Shown: positions 11,715 through 24,236 of the stretch, in pieces
Layout of the letters: every line of letters starts with the position of its first letter
Position numbering within the stretch: position 1 is the stretch's first letter
Source of the DNA: Cantharellus purpuraceus
Lineage: Eukaryota > Basidiomycota > Agaricomycetes > Cantharellales > Hydnaceae
Direction: 5' to 3'
Assembly (NCBI GenBank): GCA_025174535.1
Contig: JALBUN010000048.1
Location: 2,170,001-2,234,000 of the forward strand
Length of the DNA stretch: 64,000 bases
Translations under genes and position numbers: made by a program
The notes under the pieces: generated by a model
Told to the model about the DNA's origin: nothing
Databases searched by the model: none
What the model saw: only the letters and a program-made list of their open reading frames with translations

Positions 11715-13777
11715 TCAATCCTTTTGTGAGGGTCGGTTAGAGTAAAAACCAAACACGTAAGACAACGAAACGTACCCATAGCTTAATCAACCCGTCCCAA
11801 CTGGCTGTGATGACCTTGGACTATATATAGATCGTCAGCCATTAGACTTTCAGGAAAGCAAGGCTCCTGAAGGACTCACCGTTTCGTGCGGCAACCACTC
11901 GTGTGCAATGACAACTTTTGAATGAGCTCGAAGACGACTCTTAATCCGTCCTGTCTTCCAGTCCCAGAAAACGACATTGCCCGACCCATCGCCACTGCTA
12001 ATCCACTTGCCGTCAGGCGAGAACCCAACTTGGCATGCATAACCAGCGACCGTGTGTCCTGCAAATCGTTTCTTGCGATTTTGTCGGAAGTTGTCCGTAG
12101 AATACACTAGTATCTGATTGTCAAGTGATTGTGCAGCAAAATATTTTCCTGCAAAAGACGGCGTTAGGGGAGGTACAATCAAGCGAGTACAATCAAGCGA
12201 AAAGGTCAACATACTGGATGGATGTAATGTGACAGCCGGCATTGAATGCATATGTGGCTCGGCGATGTACTTGATTACCACAGGTATGTCATAATCCCAA
12301 GCACGTATGGTCTTGTCATCAGATGTTGTTACGAATCGACGGTTTTCATCGACGAAAGTGATGGTATTGACAGGGCCAAGATGTTGGTCGTATTCTTGCA
12401 CAATCTCCCCCGAGTCCATGTCATACTAGATACAAGGGGTCACGACAAGATGGACGGGAGGCGATTACCAGACATACCTGAATAATTTTTTTGTCAGACA
12501 TGCCAGCCAAAAAGATGTTCTGCTTGTCGTCATCTGGATGAAAGCGGATAACGTATGGGATTTTGCCATTGCTGAATCGCTTCAAACATTGGCCCGTTTC
12601 AGTATCCCAGAGTTTCATCTGACGGTCATAAGCGCAAGACAAGAACCTGCGGCCGTCATTGGAGAATGTAACGTCCTTAACTGCCTTGCTGTGTCCCATG
12701 AATGTGCGTAAGCAAGCTCCGGAAGTATACACGTCCCATAACTAAAAAATGTATGAATATGCGGTCGCCGGAAAAGGTGGAACACACCTTGATCTTTGTA
12801 TCCATTGATCCACTAAGAAGCAGATGCGATGTTTGAGGAAGTAATCGTATGACCGACACTCCCTGGGTATGGCCAGTCCATGTGTGTACGCAAGTTTTGG
12901 GAATGAACGTCTCCTGTAGACCAGGTTCGGATACAATGTGTGGAGCCTCTGCAAGAGGTGGCGACATATACGTCCGACCCTGGTAATCCGTCATCTGCTT
13001 GCCATGGAATGTGGTTGTTTCTTGGCCTGGGACCCCCCGTTTGCTTCTTCCTTTCCTGGGTGCTATCTCTGGTTCTGGTTCAGACTCCTCGTCGGGCTCC
13101 TCTTCCACTCCTTCAGGTATTTGCGGGCCAGTGTCGTCCCCTTCCCACCCTGCCCACGGACCAACGTATGCGTCGTCACCATCAACAACTTCCAAATCAC
13201 CTTTCTGTTTTCTCTTCCTTTTCAGCTCCTTCCGTTTCTCCTTTGGTGCTCGCAAGGTGTCGACCGTAGCAAGGCCGTATTTAGCAGCAGCTTCCGCGTT
13301 TCCGAGGAAAGCCGGAGCGTTGGGGTCCACGGATGGGTTCGCGGAGTATCCAAGAATGTGTTGTGTGAGGTGTTGAGCCCGGAAAGCGTGCTCTGTCATA
13401 GATTGCTCCTCCACATGTCCGGAAAGTGCATTCTGATTGTCCAGTCGATTTGTAGTCCGAAAAGGGTCCTTTGGCCCTAGCACAGGCAAGGTCATGTCCT
13501 CGTACGGAATATTCACGTTCATTTGCGTGTCTGACGGCCGGGTTATCAAGGATGTTTGATTCAATGGGTCCTAAAGAAAGGAAACGTCAGGATATGATGT
13601 ACAAAATGGACGCATGAAGCAAACCTCAGCCAGAACATGGGGAGCGGCAGTTGGTGTGGGTGCAATAGGCTGCTCCACTCTAGATTTCTTGGCAGCAGGC
13701 AATGACCCAAGTGAGAAGGCATCTTTGGCGACATCTATGCCATCCTCGTCTGAGGAATAACCTGCTAGCAAGGACAT
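11715..13777 (-). CDS. PRP17: Pre-mRNA splicing factor Prp17/Cdc40 (WD40)
   Basis: Prp17 joins the catalytic spliceosome for the second splicing step and in yeast also affects cell-cycle progression. The protein begins [13 protein letters not shown], the usual family start, followed by a Lys/Asp-rich N-terminal region with [16 protein letters not shown] and the family signature WAGWEGDD. From about 12,960 down to 11,715 it is built of WD40 repeats ([53 protein letters not shown]). The last exon is only GAT TGA after a 56-nt intron, so the protein ends IKLWD, as expected for this family. An upstream in-frame ATG at 13,850-13,852 would add 25 residues and is less likely. It is divergent from RPS4. 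Confidence 0.93.
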
Positions 13778-14531
13778 GAATGTTGCGGACTTGGTGTGCA
13801 CAGCTGAGTTGGAAACCTTTCCAGGTTGCCCGACGCTTTCTTCCTTGAACACAATAAGTGTCTATATACTCAACGAGCATCACCAGACGATTCCCAACTA
13901 TGCCCTCTTCTTTCTTCAGCGTTTTCAATTACACCGACTTCGGCATCACCGTGACCTGCGTGTTTCTTGGATCCCTGGATCCAGCTCGGCTTGCCCAAGT
14001 TTTTCTTTATCTATGGGTCGCAAGATAATCACCACGGAAACAACATTTTTCCTTAGTATGTAAGTGTCACGATTCGAGCCACTTGAGGGTTCCAACGTTC
14101 GTTTCGATGTCCTGGTTGGCATAACTTTAATGAGTGAAAATAAGTCTCTGGCAATCATTAATCAACGTTTCAACGGCTACGCAGAACACTGGATAGAATG
14201 TAATCATTGGTGTAGATTTGTGACCGGAAACAATAGGTATGGTCATAGTTGCAGGCGGGCAACTTACCATAATTTACGAATCTTGATGGAGTACCTCGAC
14301 GTGATGGTGTGGAGAACCATCTGAGAAATTGTAGATAACCCATTATATTACAGTTAACTGGTTTATAAGAGGGTCGCATAGACGGCTACGATATAAAGAT
14401 GCTAAGAAAAGGTTGAAGAACTTTGAGACCTCCCGCCTACCTGCTGAGTCAGCGAGCGTGTTTTCTGTTTTGCAACTCCGACATACTCAAGATCACCGTC
14501 GTGTGCGACGTCGACCGACTAATTTTCAAAC
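13778..14531. promoter_or_regulatory. Divergent promoter region between PRP17 and RPS4
   Basis: About 750 bp separate the two divergently transcribed start codons, so both promoters lie here. Apart from the bZIP-type palindrome listed separately I see no gene. Several short open frames overlap on both strands and have no recognisable content. Confidence 0.5.
14442..14454. promoter_or_regulatory. bZIP-type palindrome TGCTGAGTCAGCG
   Basis: The core TGAGTCA at 14,445-14,451 is the Gcn4/AP-1 site. The flanks extend it to a near-perfect 13-bp palindrome (Maf/bZIP type). It lies about 80 bp upstream of the RPS4 start codon, a typical proximal promoter position. Factor identity is inference. Confidence 0.45.
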
Positions 14532-15666
14532 ATGGTCAGTGTTGTTCATTGCCTTTCGGTTGCGTTGACCCTGCCAATGTCTGCCATGTCGAGATTTGTG
14601 TATGATGGCCTTGGTTCAGGATGGATGGAGACATGTTGGGATAGATGATGACCATCACAATTCTCGTTATGCTTGCATCGTACTTGCTCACGTCTGGTAC
14701 TTGCTTTTCTAGGCCAGAGGACCGAAGAAACATTTGAAGCGCCTTGCTGCGCCTAGCTCATGGATGCTCGACAAGCTGAGCGGCACCTACGTATGTACAT
14801 TCTACGTCGTTTCCAGAAAACAGGCTTAACCATCGGTGTAGGCCCCGCGTCCCTCCCCTGGTCCCCACAAGCTCCGTGAATCCCTCCCCCTCAGCATCTT
14901 CCTCCGCAACCGCCTTAAGTACGCTTTGACCGGACGTGAAGTCACCTTGATCGTTGCGCAGCGGCTAATCAAGGTTGACGGCAAAGTGAGGACCGACACC
15001 ACGTACCCGACTGGCTTCCAGGGTGTGTCTTCTCGCCTTCGTGCAATCTATGTAATCATCTGATGAAATGTGTAAAAGATGTCGTCTCGATCGAAAAGTC
15101 TGGCGAACACTTCCGTCTCTTGTACGACGTTAAGGGTCGCTTCACCATCCACCGCATTACACCCGAGGAGGCTACCTACAAGCTTCTCAAGGTAAAGCGC
15201 ATCGCTGTTGGTGCGCGCGGTGTGCCATACATTGTCACCCATGACGGCCGCACCATCCGGTATCCTGACCCACTGATCCGGGCCAACGACACCGTTCGCT
15301 TCGACCTTGAGCAAAACAAGATCACCGACTTTGTCAAGTTCGACACCGGTAACGTCTGCATGATCACTGGTGGACGTAACATGGGTCGTGCAGGTGTCAT
15401 TGTTCATCGTGAGAGGCACATTGGAGGCTTCGACATTGTGCACGTCAAAGATAGTCTCGACCGCACTTTTGCTACCCGGTTTGTGTTCTGTTCGTCATCC
15501 TATTTTCTGCCTTCTCAATGGGGATCATGCCGTTAGGATCACAAACATTTTCGTTCTTGGTCAAGGCGCCAAGCCGTGGATCTCTTTGCCCAAGGGCAAG
15601 GGTACTAAGCTCACCATTTCGGAGGAGAGAGATCTGAAAAGACGTCAGCGAACAGCAGAGCAGTAG
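14532..15666 (+). CDS. RPS4: 40S ribosomal protein S4 (eS4)
   Basis: This is a structural protein of the small ribosomal subunit. Five exons were placed: 14,532-14,534, 14,713-14,790, 14,842-15,022, 15,079-15,478 and 15,537-15,666. They total 792 nt, giving 263 residues, the normal length for eS4. Exon 1 is only the ATG; the next exon gives [20 protein letters not shown]. Conserved stretches follow: [57 protein letters not shown] and [18 protein letters not shown]. The end is [16 protein letters not shown]. All introns have GT..AG ends. A first intron directly after the start codon is common in fungal ribosomal protein genes. I looked for a snoRNA in intron 1; it has a C-box-like ATGATGA but no D box. 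Confidence 0.97.
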
Positions 15667-16086
15667 ACAGACCCTGGGCATTGCTTGTTATTTGGTTTAT
15701 GTCATGCCGTGTATGCTTCCTCACTAAAAACGAATGCATGAATACAACCCATGACCCTTTGAGCACTGTATGGTTCGACGGGTCTTATTATCTTGATATC
15801 GAATGCACGAGGATAGTGCATTATGCAGGCTACTTGCGCAGCCGACAAACTCTCCATAGACGTGTCCATCAAAACGCGGGAACTGACTTGTGCATAACAG
15901 ATTAACAATTGGCTCTCACACGTCAAAGTACTAGTTCTCAGTTCATTGACTTCATATGCGTCTTAAATGAATATGTATTTATGTACTTTATCCTCTAATT
16001 TTATATGATGACATTAGGAAGCACAAGAAACTGGGAGGAAATTTAAAGAATGACGCAAACCGTCCTGTGGTTTCATGATGGCAATA
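15667..16086. other. Convergent 3' intergenic region (RPS4 / UFD4)
   Basis: The spacer lies between two converging genes and should hold both 3' untranslated regions. I see no gene in it. Confidence 0.5.
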
Positions 16087-19000
16087 TCACGACAAGTGGA
16101 AGCTGCCGACCCCTTCCTTCATGGCGGTCTCCAATTTCTCCGCCATAACAGCTTTCGAGCTGTACTCTGGCAATTTCAGATAATTTACGCACGTCATTAC
16201 ACTTGGCAGATAGTCGTCTGCTAATAGTGGTGCCTCGTGAGGTTTGCGTACAACAGTGAGTGGGGGATTAAGACCTCGGAAGCCTGAGCAGAAATGAGTC
16301 GGATTGCTCTCACAAAAAGACCATGTTCAAGGTCACATACCACCTATGGGCAATTTTGGACTACCAGTTATGAACTGCAGGTATTCTCGGCGAGCCGTTC
16401 CTGTGAACTCGGACATAAGCTCTACCAGGTCACGAATTGCACGGCTTTCAACGTTGAAACCATGGTCGGCCTTCAACGCCTCACTGAGGGCTGCGAAACG
16501 TCCAACATGTCAGCATGTAAAAAAACAATATGCCTATAGCCTTAAAACGCCTACTCTCGATACTCCAGTCCTCGTCAGCGTTTCCGAACATCATAATCAA
16601 TTCGTCTGGCGAGAAAATCTTGAGGTCGTCGACAGGGAAAACCTTCGAAAAGCCGTCTCGAAAAGCCTTGGCTTGCACATTTGCACCCTTGCCAATGATG
16701 GCATCGATAACGGCGGCTATATACTCATCCACATTATCTGCAGTCACCGGAATATCTCGGCCGCCAGGCTAGACACGACGTTAGAACGGGGTAAAAGTGA
16801 AACAAAAATGAGCATACCTTCAATTCAATGTCATAGCCTGGAACAGTGAAATCAAGCGCAAGATCCTCGATGTTCAGCTGAATACTGGACGAAGGAACGA
16901 CGAGCGGCTTCTTGGTATGTGGAGACTAGGGCTTCTTCGTAAATATATGACCACTGCCATAAATGTAGACATACCACAGATGCGCTTGACTCTAAAGCTC
17001 GTCTTGTCTCCACATAGGTTTGTAACTTGGTCAAAGAATTAGCCAGATCTGGGTCGACAGCCTAAATTCATCCGTCAATAGTATACAAAGCCACCATGAA
17101 TATGATTTATAGTTTACCTTGAGGCTTACAACGGTTTGTGGTACTTCCTCTTCGAGAACAAGTCTGATGAAAACTTTATTCAACGACATGTCAATAATAC
17201 GGGAGTCCAATAACGCCTTGGCGACAAATTGTCCAATCACTTGGAATATATGCGTTCGTTTTCTGAATATGAAAGGTAGAATAAGTACTGAACAGATGTT
17301 TGGCCGATGCACATACTGTCCACGATCTTGAGCTAAATCAGCTGAACCGAGCGGCGCAGGAAATAAGCCCAATGGGTGGTGGACATAAGGTCCAGGTAGC
17401 GTAGTATCAGAGTCTCTCCAAACCTTTAGATCCCGTCGAGCAAATTCTTTGGAGACAAGCGAATAGAACTCTAGGGTGGGTCCTAACCCTGTCCCGACCT
17501 CTTCAAAGTACTCGACTTCTAGGACAGATGATGAGGATCCATAGAGCTCAAACACCTTGACTGCCGACTCAAGAATGTGCTTGCGGGAAATTCGGACTTT
17601 CTGACGTTGGAGACGACCTAGGAAGCCGAATGCATCATCTCGCCTAGATGAGTCTTGGGTACGTGTCTGTTGGCTCTGCCACTTGAGGATAAGCCGAGCA
17701 TAGCCGAAGGAGGTAGATTGGAGGAAGGAGTAACGTGTTGCAAAAGGGAACAAGAAAGGGAAGTGCTGGGGAAGCTCCAGCGCCCACTCCGGAAGGCAAG
17801 AGCTATCAAAAATTAATCTAAATGGCCATATGTGACTAATGTAACCAAGACAGTACCTCGCAACTATCATGGGTTCCTCCAGTTGTCGGGTGAGCTTAGC
17901 AGTAAGTTTATTGTTCACAAATCCCGACTCGGGCAGACGACGGCCTGGACGATCACTACTCTGGGCATTCAGCTTGTGCAACACTCGTAACAGTCTCAGG
18001 ATTTTGGCATGCGGCGCATCTAGGAGAACCGAGGAAAGAAGTGGACTTGATGGACGATCGCGAATCAGGCCATCTCCTAGAGGTGACGATCCAGTTTTAG
18101 CAGCATTCGGCGGGTACATTAGACAAAGATGAGGTACCATCAGAGAGTGGTGGAGGCCCAGGAACCTTTTTGAACTTCACTGTGTATACACCTGACCATA
18201 TTGTGTTAGGATTTAATGGGAGAGTGGTTGTCTTGCGAGCTTCGTGTTGATAGACAGCCCCATATATTGTTAAGTCGAGAGGAAGAATTTGATCATCCAT
18301 TGAAAATTCCAGATGCCAGTCGCTAGGTTTCGTCTTCAAGGCTGCAGCATATGATGTCTTTGCGGAGGATGACGGATGCGGATGAGGTAGGTCCTTGACT
18401 ATGTTTGGAGTGGCTATACGAGTGCCGTCGGGGGTCTGAGCTTCAACTTTGGATCCATCTGATATCTACTGTCAGAGAGATGTCAATATTGAATTGATTT
18501 GGCCTACCATCAGCAACGTTCAAAGTGATTGTCGTTTCTGACACAGAAGGATCAGGCTCGACATCATCTTCAAACACCTGAAAGATAAGGTCGTATTTAT
18601 GGTCAAGCTGGTCAATAAGCGATTGCGAGTACACACTTCAGCTTCAAAATCATCCTCTGGGAAGTCGTCGCGCACGTCTTCGTCTTCATTAACGGCTGTC
18701 TCGCTTACCGGTGGGTCCAGCATGGGAGTTCCCATGGAATTCACTGGGGGCGGCACGGCAGGTGCAGCTGTGTAAGAGGAGGAATGTGTAGTCTTTGCAC
18801 TGAGGCGTAGACTCCGCCGCCGTGCATTGCCTGCAGCAGCAGAAGACTCCGCTGAAGTGGATCCCGGCACATTCGTACTTGCGCTGCTACCTGTCGCTGG
18901 TGGGAGGATTTGTGAACTAGAGCTTTCGCCTCCGCTGCTGGCGCCTAGCCCAGTGCCCGATCTCGCCAAAGCGCCTGTCGGAATTCCCGATGCTGCAAGC

Positions 19001-22000
19001 GCTGCGAGCATGCCTGACAACCGTGATCCTCCCATTGCGCCAAGCAGACCAGACACACGTGGGCGGAGATAATCATTCAACGCCTGGAATGTTGCGATGG
19101 CATGGATGGACACGATGATGTTAGAACAATTACGCGGGATATCTGAACCTTCCTCAGCTACTAAACGCAGGCGTAACTGCCGAGCAAGCATCGACGCAGA
19201 GTTGCGTTTCGAATCTATTTGTTTATGAACATATTAGGTATACTAAGTGGTAATTCTAGAATTGGCTTACCATCAATTCCTTGAGAAACTGTGACAACTT
19301 CAAAAGACTCCATTCGCGTCAAGCTCTCCTGGAGCTTCTTAACCAGGATTGAGAATGGTGTCTGCAACGTAGGAGACACATTGCCAGCTATCGGACGCTC
19401 AATAAATGTTTCGAGCAACAGCTGTTGCCGTCTGGATGATTCAACTGTGAAACTGTTTGAGATGCCTGGACAACAACAAGTACAAATGCTGCACCTGTTC
19501 GCTCTTTCACAGTGGCAAACTCCAATAGCCCATCAACAAGTCCACTCTGTAATAACTCAAAGCTCGACACGGATTTATTTGATGATGCAAAAAGATCAGC
19601 AATCTCATGTAAACTTTGCCGCAACATGTCTTCGCCGGCATCGGCTGTGGATATGCGTGCAACCAAGGACCGAAGTTGAGCAAACACCGCATCTTCCAGC
19701 TCCACCGACCCGCTCAAGTACTTGAACCGGACCACGCGACTGCGAAGTGTCACTGCATCCTGAGGATCCATGACGTGGGACGAAGAACGCTTCGTTAAGG
19801 GTAAGCTGACAGCTGGCGGAGGCGGAAGCATGCTTTCGCCCGAAGGACCTGGCGCGACGGGCTCCGAATCCTTTGGTTTCGGTGTGAGTTTCTGATCAGC
19901 AATCATTTCGATTTCATGCAAGACCCCTTCTCTGCGGAACGCAGGTTTATACTCAGAAGTCATCTTGGATAATAGGATTTCCACCAGCTGGAGAGCGTTA
20001 ACTACCAGTGTCGGATGATCTCTGCTCGACAAGATAGAACCCGCGAAACTTGCAACGGGTACACACTACAACGGGCACGAAAATGATTAAAAAACCATCA
20101 GAATGTTACTAAACTATCTCACCATCAAAGCATTTCTCAAGTCATCTCCGTCGAGGAAGCTCACAGCCTTAAGCAGTCCAATGAGAGTCTTTGTACGGAC
20201 ATGAGATACAACACTGGCAGCGTAAACATCCACAAGGACGGGAACAAGAAGTCTAGTAAAACGGCCAACGAGTTCCGGCCTAGATCGAAGTAGCTCTGTG
20301 CGATTCACTAGAGGATCCTTCGCTAGCCCATCACCCTGCTCAGTGCCTTGTGGTTGAGAGGGGGCATCGGGTGTTTGGGCATTATCTTCGGGAACTGGTG
20401 GGGTTGGAGCTTTCGAGGGAGGAAGGGAAGAGGCCGTAGAGGCACGCTGAGCCGCCCGTTCCGCTTTGGCCTTTGTTTTGACTAGACGGGCGAGAGCTTT
20501 CTCCGTGTACGCCTTGTGATCAAACACACCATCTGGTACAGCTTCAACCCGCCATTCATGCAAGAGTGAATGACACAACAACTAACCTTTTGCAAGAGGA
20601 GGCATTAGCTCGGAAATCAGACTCAAGGCCTCCTCAACCTGTTCTTTTGGACGATGCGCAAGATTCTCCATCACCGCCATATCCGCAAGACCACCCCCAA
20701 GGCCCTGCCCACCGGATGCTGCACCCTCGTGCATATGGCTATCAGTTTGAGGCGGGAGGACACCAGTCAAGATCTGGTAAAGGATGTCGACGACTTCCGC
20801 TTCCAGGAGTGCCACGGTGACCTTGGGGCTTGCCTTGGCGGCGGTACAGAGAGCGCGTAGGAACAACGTATACGTATTCGATGAGATAAGCGGTGAGCCG
20901 CCTGCAGGGAGGAGGAGGGTATGCACGGCACGAATGAGCTCTGTGTCGAGAAGCGTCTCCAGTAAGGCAGGAGAGGTGCGGTGGTAGGACTCTATGGTAC
21001 GAATGACGCAAAGACATGCGTACTCCACAAGACGCTGGTCTGTGTAGCCGAGCACATTTCGCACAATCGGGAAAACATCCCGAATCATCGTGAAACTGTC
21101 CGCCGACGCATTCCTGCAACAGTTGGATGCCGCTTGCAGTGCCGTGCGCTGCACAGTAGTAGAGAAAAAGTCGAGATAGTTCAGCAAAGCAGAGAGACCG
21201 CCTTCACGGACGATTGCGCTCGGGTACTCCTCAGAAATCTTCTCCAGCGTCTGAAAAATAGAAATGAGACCGTAATCGAGGACGATAGGTAGTAGGGACG
21301 TACACTAAGTGTCTGCTCTGCCAGATCAATGTACGAGATTTCGACAAGCTTGCTGCATAGGACAGGCACGGCACCGTGATATACAACTGTGTGAGCAGAA
21401 CCAGGCATGGCCTCCATGAGATTAGCAAGGCATCTACACGCTAGAACCTGTGCCTCAAGATTGTCATCACCAGTGAATGGGCCACCGGAGCTGATGGCTA
21501 GGGCGGCAGCAAGTGCCGCATCCTCATCCGGGGGATCATCGTCACCGTCATCATCATGCGCTGCCTCTCCACCCTTACCCCCCATTATTTTGACAAGCTC
21601 CTTTACGAATGCATCGACTTGAAAGTAGGGCGAAAGTGTGTCCTCTGTGCTAATGCTGAGCAGCTCACTAAGCTCCTGAAGGGCAACGAGCCGGGTCGTC
21701 GTGTCAGCCGTGAGTTTGATGTTGTTCAGTATTGTCTTCAGTCGATTGGCAAGAGTTACCATGTACGAGCCCATTGAACGGTAATCGCCGAACAAGGCCA
21801 ACGCGGCACCCTCATCAAGTCCACCCGGACCAGTGCCACCGCCAGCGGTCGCTCCGCGACTTAAGACAAGGCCATCATGTTCCCCTCCTCCTGCGTCGTC
21901 GTCATCATCATCGTCGTCATCGTCTGCTCGGCCATCCCCTTGATTATGGGGCTGATCCTCATCTTCACTCCGGTCATCCACATCCATCATCTCCACGTCA

Positions 22001-22609
22001 TCTTCCATCCTAGATGTTGAAGAGGATGCAGCTGCAGCTGCCTTGGCCTTGGCACCAGCTGCGGAGGCTTTGCCTTTAGACACGAGCCGGGACGGTTTTT
22101 TGGGCATGTTGGGCTTCTTATCAGCTACGGAGAGTGATTTACGGGATCGAAGAGAGTACGATGTCTTTGAAATCTTAGTAGCTGGGGTTTCTTCTGGCTC
22201 TTGATCGGTTTCGGAATCTGGTGCGGCGCGTTTCTTCCCCTTGGGGTCGCGTGCGGGTTCGTTGATAGTAAGGGCGGATTGTGTGGAAGGGAGTGTGATA
22301 CGACGGCTTCTGCAAGTTGAGAGAAATTGCCAGTGAATATGACATTGATGTCAACATGACACTACTATACCTCTTGCTAGTTCTAACGGCTGAATCTTCT
22401 GCAACTGCTTTTCCTTTGCCTTTTGAATCGGTTTGTTCAAGCTGAGTGGTAGAACGTGTGCGTCTGAGAGAAGATATACGTGTGGCAGATGCTGCGTCGT
22501 CTTTTGCAGCCTTTACTCTGGCGCTGAATCTTGTCTGTCTTGTGTCTGTAGTCGGATGTCGCTGAGTAGATGCAGAAGAAGCTGATGATTGATTGGGTTC
22601 GAGTTCCAT
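16087..22609 (-). CDS. UFD4: HECT E3 ubiquitin ligase, UFD4/TRIP12 family
   Basis: The product ubiquitinates fusion-type substrates (UFD pathway) and N-degron targets, acting with the proteasome in nucleus and cytosol. The N-terminus is basic and Ser/Thr-rich with nuclear-signal-like patches ([25 protein letters not shown]), then an acidic region with a run of Asp at about 21,895-21,930. Armadillo-like helical repeats follow (about 20,600-21,750; [25 protein letters not shown]). The HECT domain takes up the C-terminus: [20 protein letters not shown] near 17,450-17,520, [13 protein letters not shown] near 16,600, and the active-site loop [16 protein letters not shown] with the catalytic Cys codon at 16,189-16,191. 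The last residues are [10 protein letters not shown]. At more than 1,800 residues over many exons, length and order fit fungal Ufd4. The start is the first ATG of the N-terminal exon. Confidence 0.92.
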
Positions 22610-24236
22610 TTAGTTCATGCCTTGGCCACTGGGGTGTATAGATGAGCGAGACCAAGGACTTAATAGTCCATCGATCCGCTAGTGCAGCTGTTCACGAACT
22701 CGATGAGGGGTGACAGTGGACGACTGAGGCGGCGGCGCGGCGCCGACACGCTCGACGGACTCTGAAAACAAGGCGCCTATCCGGGAGCCGACTCGAATCC
22801 CTCCACGAGAGTGCCTCGAGGCAGTCCGTGAGCATACCAGTCGAATTAGAACGCAGAAGCAGGTCATACGGGCAAGAATATCCATTCCTAAAGTGGCTCT
22901 TCGCCACAGTAACAATACCTGGTTGCCACATGGAGGCTGCTCTCCAAGACCGCTGTCACAGGACAGGCAGGGGGTTTGCTTTCTCCTTGTCATGGGCCCC
23001 GCGCAACAGTCAACTAACAGCTGTGATGATTGATACAGAGCACGCCAGGAACCTGAGTGCTCAATATAACGACAGTCCAATCATAATACAAGAGATGCAT
23101 GGAAACGGCAGAACAATCTGAAGTCAGAGATTATATGGTTTGTGTATAGTAGACAGGGCATTTACCAGATTGGAAACAGAAATCTGAGGATGCCTATGGT
23201 GTGAAGTTAGGTCTATAACTTACCCAAGTCCAGCTCTTAGATATTTGTGACACCCAAGTTGTGAGGTTTTGGAGCACTATGCTGAAATGCATCAATGCCT
23301 ACATCCATACCTTGGGTCACACTGTTCCAGCAGATGTTCCAAGCTACTGTGATATCCAGATTTGTTGCTGTAACTATGCCAAAAGACAATGGAGAAGTTT
23401 TGGAACCCACATGGAATACCTCCATGCCCCATGTTGCAGATAGATCATGAGCCCACAAGCATCCACATAAGCAAATAGCTAGGTTGAAGGCAGATGCAAA
23501 TATATTGTGTCATTTGGCGCTTGTGGTCAGCTGGGTTTGTAATTCTCACTCTCCCATCAACATCAGCGCCACGAAAAAAGGCACATAGCACGTGACAAGT
23601 TCGGCGATTTATATTGGTGGCCGGTTCGGCCACTACATGGAGTGCATTCTAGACATGTTCAGGGCTCCAGTCCGCTCTTCAGGCTTCTACTTTTGATGTG
23701 ATATGATGAGTCGTCACTCTAGTCACCACGCGTTTGTTTTCTTTTTGTCGTAGGCTGAGCTAGATTCGGATGTGGATGATCCCTTTGAACGTAAAAGCAT
23801 CGCGTATACTCCCAGCAACTACTGTGCACTCTCCAAGGATAGGTGTTCACGCTCAACGTGGACGAGAAAACTCCATTCTAGACGCAGGGAAGCATTGGGG
23901 CAGCTCAGACCACATCCAACCATCGGTCCAGCATGTAAGCACGTCGACATTGTTCTGTGGTCGACTCACAGATGTCTAAAGTGGAAAAGCCGTGCTCACC
24001 ATTGAAACCTAAATACGAATGTACCAGCCCACAGTGTTGGAGCACCGTGAGATCGCCGATTGAATCACAATTCAATTCATCTGCCTATTCGAGGTCGTCC
24101 CATTCAATGTCAAGAATACCCCTAGTTTGAACCAATTTGCCGAGTGACAGCTTGATTGAATGCTTCATCATCATGGCGTTAAATAAAACGCGTGCTCAGG
24201 TTTGCACCTCACAATCTTCGCCCCCAGGTTGCATCC
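22610..24236. other. Gene-poor gap before the Ppo gene
   Basis: No gene could be supported over 1.6 kb. The left end (22,680-22,810) is GC-rich; 23,150-23,640 is AT-richer and contains an open minus-strand stretch of about 70 codons (23,237-23,458) without a recognisable family. A plus-strand stretch at 23,757-24,005, after an acceptor-like TCGTAG, looks weakly protein-like but matches nothing I know. It includes the UFD4 and Ppo promoters. Confidence 0.45.

Noticed and set aside
12938..13480. 180-codon plus-strand open frame
   Set aside because: It is the antisense of the PRP17 N-terminal exon and has a Cys/Phe-rich, non-protein-like composition.
14535..14712. Possible C/D-box snoRNA in the first intron of RPS4
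   Set aside because: A C-box-like ATGATGA is present, but there is no CTGA D box at a suitable distance and no terminal stem.
22590..22612. tRNA T-loop-like GGTTCGAGTTCC
   Set aside because: No acceptor or anticodon stems surround it; it is the 5' coding end of the UFD4 gene.
23757..24005. Protein-like stretch upstream of the Ppo gene
   Set aside because: The Ppo gene already has a complete N-terminus and this stretch matches no family; it may be chance.
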